From Chloroflexia bacterium (GTDB taxonomy: Bacteria > Chloroflexota > Chloroflexia > Thermomicrobiales > UBA6265), in contig JAUIGA010000097.1 of the NCBI GenBank assembly GCA_030430125.1, positions 1-9,714 on the forward strand: a stretch of 9,714 bases of DNA, in the 5' to 3' direction. The notes under the pieces are model-generated. The model ran no database searches. It saw nothing but the letters and a program-made list of their open reading frames with translations, and had not been told where the DNA came from. A program made the position numbers and the translations under genes. Below are positions 6,416 through 9,714 of the stretch, one piece after another; the first letter of the stretch is position 1, and each line of letters begins with the position of its first letter.

Positions 6416-6725
6416 TCGATACCAGATCGAGGTACTGCCCAGGGCGGAAAAGGATATCAAGGCTCTGAAGCACCACAGTGCTCAGGCCACGCGTGAGATC
6501 CTGAAGCTCGAAAAGAACCCTTGGCTCGGACATCCTCTCACCGGAAGCCTCCGGGGAACTCGATCGTTGGAGTTCAATCTCAAGGGGGGTGGCGCGTACC
6601 GAGCTGTTTACACCGTGATTGACAAGCGGCGGATCTGTGTCGTCTTTCTGGTCGGTCCCCACGAGAACATTTACAAGGTGGCCGAACGACGATGGGCGGC
6701 AGTGCGGAAGACGCTCTACGAGTAA
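6402..6725 (+). CDS. RelE/ParE-family toxin
   Basis: A 107-residue basic protein, predicted type II toxin; RelE-like members usually cleave mRNA on the ribosome, while ParE-like ones target gyrase. The ATG at 6402 lies inside the antitoxin frame, with GGAGG at 6382-6386 inside the coding region of the partner. Family marks are RYQIEVLPRAEKDIKAL (6-22), the SLRGTRSLEFNL strand region (49-60), YRAVYTVID (66-74, Arg67) and VVFLVGPHENIYKVAERR (80-97). The antitoxin-first order and 14-nt overlap are typical of such pairs. The frame is intact, so the module may be active. Mechanism (RNase or gyrase poison) cannot be decided from the sequence; the YR..Y core and terminal GPHE..Y..A..R favour the RelE side. 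Confidence 0.9.
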   Translation: MELTDRYQIEVLPRAEKDIKALKHHSAQATREILKLEKNPWLGHPLTGSLRGTRSLEFNLKGGGAYRAVYTVIDKRRICVVFLVGPHENIYKVAERRWAAVRKTLYE

Positions 6726-6729
6726 CGTG

Positions 6730-6770
6730 GGCCGCCACGGGGTCGGTCAACACGCAGCCACCTGGCGGCC
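6730..6770. terminator. Inverted repeat between convergent genes, possible terminator
   Basis: GGCCGCCA (6730-6737) and TGGCGGCC (6763-6770) form a perfect 8-bp inverted repeat with a 25-nt loop. It lies just after the toxin stop (6725) and before the FIST stop on the other strand (6809). No T-run follows on either strand and the loop is long, so this is a weak terminator candidate only. Confidence 0.3.
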
Positions 6771-6808
6771 ATTCTCTCACCATCGCTCAGGCAAGACTCT
6801 GACAGGTC

Positions 6809-8080
6809 CTATTCCTGCGAATTGGCGGTATCACTGTCCGGCACAAGCAGGCCGAGGGTGGCGGTGAAGCCGTGCAGCGTAGGGGTGTGTTTCGGTCCGG
6901 CAGGGCCGAACTCGCCGTTGCAGAACATCCCGGCCACGGGCACCCCTGGCAGCAGGGCGCCGACCAGCTCCGAATCGTGGTGCGGGCAGCCAAACATGTC
7001 CTCGCCGCGCCCATTGCAGGTGAACAGCAACGCCGCCGCCGGCGCCGCGCCCGACAGGCGGGCCCGGGCGTCGACGAGATGCTGCCGCAGGTCGACATCG
7101 GCCAGCGTGGGATCGCGCAACTGAAACTGGACCGTTTGCCCGGCGCGTGGCATGCCGCCGACGACGATTCCGCGTCGTTCCGGGTCACTGCCGAGAATGC
7201 CGCGCACGATGAAATCGCCGCGGTCGAAGCGCTCCTGGTATTCATTGACAGCGAACCCGATCAACCACTCCCGGAACGGAAACTCCCGGGTAGCCTCCCC
7301 CTGGACGGCGTGCGCGGTGTCGAGCAGCAGGTCGAGCGCTGGACGATTGGCGATTTCCAGGATGACGTTGCGGTCGGCCCTGGTCACCGTCCACGACTCG
7401 CCGACTGGTTCCGCGCCGTGGGAGACGAGCGGCACGATCCGCACCGGCCCGTGCAGCATGAGCGCGACGCCGCCCTCGTCGTAGACATGCTCGTCGATGA
7501 ACACCCAGGTTTGCCGCCGATGCTCACTGGCGGAGGCCATGCCGCCGGCAATCGGCACGCCGGGATAGCACCCGTGCAGCCCGCTGAGGAGGGCGTTGGC
7601 GTCCATGCGGAACGGGTCGGCGAGGAGGACAATTGCGGCCGGCGGGGACGACGAGACGCCTGCGGTGTCGTGCCAGGCGGCCGGGTCGGCCATCAGCTCC
7701 AGCGACTCCTGGTGCAACCGAACCGGTGTGGCGGTGACACCGGGCAGCCACAGGGCCAGGCACGAAAGCCCGGGAACATCTTCGAACTCGTGCTCGTTGG
7801 CGAGCACCCCGGAAGCACTGCACCCGACGATGGTGCCTGCATTGGTGCGGGCGCGAAGATCGCGCAGGAGGGCGCCGTAATGCGACTGCCAGGCGTCGTT
7901 GGCGAAGACAACGAGGATGTCGGGAGGGACTCCATCGGGGTGTGCCAACTCGTCGGCGACGAGGTCGACGGCGAGTCGCCAATCCGGTGTGGCAACGACT
8001 GCCGACCGCGCCAGCAGGGGCGACGCCGTGTCGCCGGAAGGGGTGCTGGAATGGTCGCGCGCGTCGTGCTGCATCGTCAT
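6809..8080 (-). CDS. FIST-domain sensory protein (FIST N and FIST C domains)
   Basis: A 423-residue soluble protein made of an N-terminal FIST domain (about 38-240) and a FIST C domain (about 247-410). FIST domains are proposed small-ligand, perhaps amino-acid, sensors, often attached to signalling outputs; here none is visible. Supporting motifs: GCSASGV (86-92), PIAGGMAS (176-183), FTCNGRGEDMFGCPHHDS (353-370), PVAGMFCNGEFGPAG (381-395) and HGFTATLGLL (403-412). No signal peptide or membrane helix is seen. ATG at 8078-8080 is used; a second ATG at 8072-8074 has better spacing to GGGG, so the true start may be two codons in. It is convergent with the toxin-antitoxin pair and separated from ispH by nearly 490 nt, so it is probably its own unit. 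The ligand and target are unknown. Confidence 0.87.
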   Translation of the reverse strand: MTMQHDARDHSSTPSGDTASPLLARSAVVATPDWRLAVDLVADELAHPDGVPPDILVVFANDAWQSHYGALLRDLRARTNAGTIVGCSASGVLANEHEFEDVPGLSCLALWLPGVTATPVRLHQESLELMADPAAWHDTAGVSSSPPAAIVLLADPFRMDANALLSGLHGCYPGVPIAGGMASASEHRRQTWVFIDEHVYDEGGVALMLHGPVRIVPLVSHGAEPVGESWTVTRADRNVILEIANRPALDLLLDTAHAVQGEATREFPFREWLIGFAVNEYQERFDRGDFIVRGILGSDPERRGIVVGGMPRAGQTVQFQLRDPTLADVDLRQHLVDARARLSGAAPAAALLFTCNGRGEDMFGCPHHDSELVGALLPGVPVAGMFCNGEFGPAGPKHTPTLHGFTATLGLLVPDSDTANSQE

Positions 8081-8175
8081 GTCCCCGCGTTCGTTGGCAC
8101 AAACTCACCCCTCCCGCGATCGGGCTACCTGTTCGGGTTCGGACTGTGAACCGTGCCGTTCGTTACCGATGCCGG

Positions 8176-8203
8176 ATTGTACCCGGAATGCAGAGAAACG
8201 CAA
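8176..8203 (-). promoter_or_regulatory. Candidate sigma70-type promoter of the FIST gene
   Basis: On the minus strand TTGCGT (plus 8198-8203) is followed after 16 nt by TACAAT (plus 8176-8181), close to consensus at the -10. The predicted leader is about 90 nt. Confidence 0.5.
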
Positions 8204-8299
8204 GGGGGGTGCGCGATACGATCGACCCAATGAACGGCCCGACACGACGTAGGGCTTCAGCGAGGCAGGCACTGAGATGTAGATACTCCGACTCTGGGG

Positions 8300-8322
8300 C
8301 TTCGCCACTGCGCTCAGTGAAG
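8300..8322. repeat. Bulged inverted repeat, CACTG-CGCT-CAGTG core
   Basis: CACTG (8306-8310) and CAGTG (8315-8319) pair around a 4-nt loop. CTT (8300-8302) and AAG (8320-8322) extend the stem past a 3-nt bulge. It resembles small TTCGnTnCGCTCAG-type dispersed motifs seen between genes in some high-GC genomes; that resemblance is from memory only. Confidence 0.4.
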
Positions 8323-8406
8323 GCGTTGGCGGCGTATCCAATCGTTGTGGACAACAACGCGGAAGCCGCCAATGTCATCTGGACACGATAGATCCAACCT
8401 TCGGGT

Positions 8407-8522
8407 CATTCGCGTGCGAATGCCGCAGGGGCAGGCCTGCCCGGCCGCCCGCAGGGCGACACATGCATTCCCTCCCAACCGCGGGTACAGAGCGGATCGC
8501 GTGTCTCCGCCACAGAGGGCGG
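8407..8522. repeat. Hairpin-rich intergenic element, possible dispersed repeat
   Basis: Four self-complementary units lie in 116 nt: CATTCGC-GT-GCGAATG (8407-8422); a 14-bp palindrome GGGCAGGCCTGCCC (8429-8442); CGCCC-GCA-GGGCG (8446-8458); CCGCC-ACAGAG-GGCGG (8507-8522). The string resembles hairpin-rich intergenic repeats I associate with Chloroflexota genomes. It lies downstream of ispH, starting about 46 nt past its stop in the direction of transcription, so it could also shape the 3' end of that mRNA. There is no T-run to make it a classic terminator. Confidence 0.5.
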
Positions 8523-8568
8523 CCACAAGGACCTCCCGTACACAAGATTGGTTGTGCATCGATCGAGT

Positions 8569-9570
8569 TCAGAACGCGGGAACGTAGTCCGGGTCGACGG
8601 GGCGGATGCCGCCCTCGGGCGGGGTGAAGCCGTAGGTCTCGGCGAGGTAGGCAACGACCTCCTCGATGACATCGTCCGGCGTCGAGGCGCCGGCGGTGAC
8701 ACCGACGGTCGTCGCACCTTCCAGCCACCCGGGCTGGATCTCGGCCTCGCTCTCGATGTGATACGACGGCACGCCGCGGGCATTGCCGACGTCGGCAAGT
8801 CGCGCGGTGTTGGAGCTCTTCTTGCCGCCGATGGCGAGGATCACGTCGACCTCGTCGACGAGGCGCTTGAGCGCTTCCTGGCGCTCGGTGGTCGGCTCGC
8901 AGATGGTGTTGCAGAGGCGGAACTCGCCGCCGTTCGGCACCACCATCGCCTGCAGCTTGTTGGCAAAGACCATCAGCTCGTCGATGTTCTTGGTGGTCTG
9001 GCTGACGAGAGCGACCTTGCGCGGCGGGCTGATCTTGCCCTCGCCCTCCTCTCCCCGCTTCGCGTTCCACGGCAGCTGCTCGATCTTCTTGGCGGCGACG
9101 GACTTGCCGGTGTTCGCCCAGTTGAGCACGCCGCGCACCTCGGGGTGGTAGTCGTCGCCGTAGACGACGAGGAAGTACCCCTGCCGGACGAGCTTCTGAG
9201 CGAGGCGCTGCACCTTGGTGACGAGCGGGCAGGTGGTGTCGATCATCTCCAGCCCGCGCGTCTTCGCGGCCTCGGTGAGCTGCGGGCCGTAGCCATGCGC
9301 GGTGATGGCGACACGCTTGAACCCCTCGCGCTCGGCGGCGTCGAGATCCGGCGCGCCCTCGACCCCCTGCCCGCGCAGCCGCTGGACGACCTGCGGGTTG
9401 TGGATGATGTCGCCGATCGGCGCGACGCGGTTTTCGGGCGAAGCGGCCTCCTCGATGATGTCAAGCGCGCGGCGCACGCCCCAGCAATAGCCAAGGGTGT
9501 CGGCGACGATAATGCGGCGCTCCGGCGTGATGCTGTTCTGGTTGGTCGGATCGGCCGAAACAGTGGTCAT
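8569..9570 (-). CDS. ispH: 4-hydroxy-3-methylbut-2-enyl diphosphate reductase (IspH/LytB)
   Basis: Last step of the MEP isoprenoid pathway: converts HMBPP to IPP and DMAPP with an iron-sulphur cluster, in the cytoplasm. It is 333 residues from the ATG at 9568-9570, against about 316 in E. coli. The three cluster cysteines are Cys29 (LGYCWGVRRA), Cys114 (DTTCPLV) and Cys224 (NTICEPTTERQEA). Substrate-site residues are His58 (IIHNPQVV), His92 (AHG), His142 and Glu144 (HPEV), Thr193 (QTTKN), Ser252, Ser253 and Asn254 (KSSNT) and Ser296 (TAGASTP). A charged segment, about 168-183 (WNAKRGEEGEGKISPP), lengthens a surface loop. The ribosome site is poor: AGGGA ends 9 nt before the ATG and can pair with CCCT beside it. 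The gene appears monocistronic. Confidence 0.96.
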   Translation of the reverse strand: MTTVSADPTNQNSITPERRIIVADTLGYCWGVRRALDIIEEAASPENRVAPIGDIIHNPQVVQRLRGQGVEGAPDLDAAEREGFKRVAITAHGYGPQLTEAAKTRGLEMIDTTCPLVTKVQRLAQKLVRQGYFLVVYGDDYHPEVRGVLNWANTGKSVAAKKIEQLPWNAKRGEEGEGKISPPRKVALVSQTTKNIDELMVFANKLQAMVVPNGGEFRLCNTICEPTTERQEALKRLVDEVDVILAIGGKKSSNTARLADVGNARGVPSYHIESEAEIQPGWLEGATTVGVTAGASTPDDVIEEVVAYLAETYGFTPPEGGIRPVDPDYVPAF

Positions 9571-9714
9571 GGAGGGCAGTCCCTGTCCGTTGTCGATCGG
9601 GGATGGCGCCGCCAGGTGGCGGGACGCGAGGCACGGCGTCAGGCGCGGTGCCCGAAGGTTCGATGCAAGTATAGCGAAGGGGGTTCCCCGGTGTGGTGCG
9701 GGTCAGGACCGAGC
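9571..9714 (-). promoter_or_regulatory. ispH upstream region with candidate -10 hexamer
   Basis: On the minus strand TATACT (plus 9668-9673) is a near-consensus -10, about 100 nt before the ispH ATG. No good -35 is seen 16-18 nt further up, and no TGn extension. The leader contains CCGCCA-GG-TGGCGG (plus 9609-9622). Next to the start it contains AGGG-CAGT-CCCT (plus 9573-9584), a small stem that could hide the weak ribosome site. No other gene is seen up to the window edge. Confidence 0.4.

Larger units (their letters stand above)
8081..8568. other. Non-coding region between FIST gene and ispH
   Basis: Both flanking genes are on the minus strand, so this is the 3' side of ispH and the 5' side of the FIST gene. 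I see no supported gene: the short frames here (for example a 71-codon minus frame at 8163-8378) lack a ribosome site or a known motif, and that one runs through the promoter candidate. The contents I can support are the FIST promoter candidate (8176-8203), a bulged hairpin (8300-8322) and a hairpin-rich stretch (8407-8522). Confidence 0.7.

Noticed and set aside
6758..6770. GCCACCTGGCGGC recurring in inverted form near 9608-9620
   Set aside because: A single 13-nt match between two GC-rich sites is about what chance predicts in 9.7 kb, so it is not evidence for a repeat or attachment site.
6872..8149. Plus-strand 425-codon open frame opposite the FIST gene
   Set aside because: The minus strand encodes clear FIST motifs across the same span; the plus-strand translation shows no recognisable family.
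8163..8378. Minus-strand 71-codon frame with a hydrophobic N-terminus
   Set aside because: No ribosome site, no family, runs through a hairpin (8300-8322) and the FIST promoter candidate.

Overview
The window is a high-GC bacterial chromosome segment with ordinary housekeeping content and one small accessory module. The mix suggests Chloroflexota, possibly a Thermomicrobia relative: a caa3-type cytochrome oxidase subunit II with a fused cytochrome c domain, a two-helix membrane miniprotein of a type I associate with Chloroflexota, an unusually long class I arginyl-tRNA synthetase, and a MEP-pathway IspH. The phylum assignment is an inference from gene content and style, not a search result.

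Layout. Bases 1-2055, minus strand: coxB then coxA, the 5' part of a cytochrome c oxidase operon that runs off the left edge. Bases 2056-2515: a divergent intergenic region with a plausible minus-strand promoter for coxBA and an extended -10 promoter for the plus-strand genes. Bases 2516-6093, plus strand: a small two-helix membrane protein, argS with an extra block of about 110 residues, and six bases later an arginase. Bases 6100-6725, plus strand: an AbrB-type antitoxin and a RelE-type toxin overlapping by 14 nt, preceded by an extended -10 promoter and three GTGGGA half-sites that look like an autoregulatory operator. Bases 6809-8080, minus: a FIST-domain sensory protein. Bases 8081-8568: non-coding, with a candidate promoter for the FIST gene and a hairpin-rich element resembling a dispersed intergenic repeat. 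Bases 8569-9570, minus: ispH, with a -10 hexamer near the right edge.

How they relate. CoxB and CoxA are subunits of one respiratory oxidase. ArgS and arginase draw on the same substrate, L-arginine, and are probably co-transcribed. The toxin-antitoxin pair is a self-contained unit whose lower GC suggests later acquisition. FIST and IspH look like independent minus-strand units. I found no CRISPR array, tRNA, rRNA, insertion sequence or phage gene, and no convincing new multi-gene system. The points most worth a second look are the ArgS insertion, the operator of the toxin-antitoxin pair, the arginase substrate-loop substitution in an argS operon, and the 8407-8522 element.
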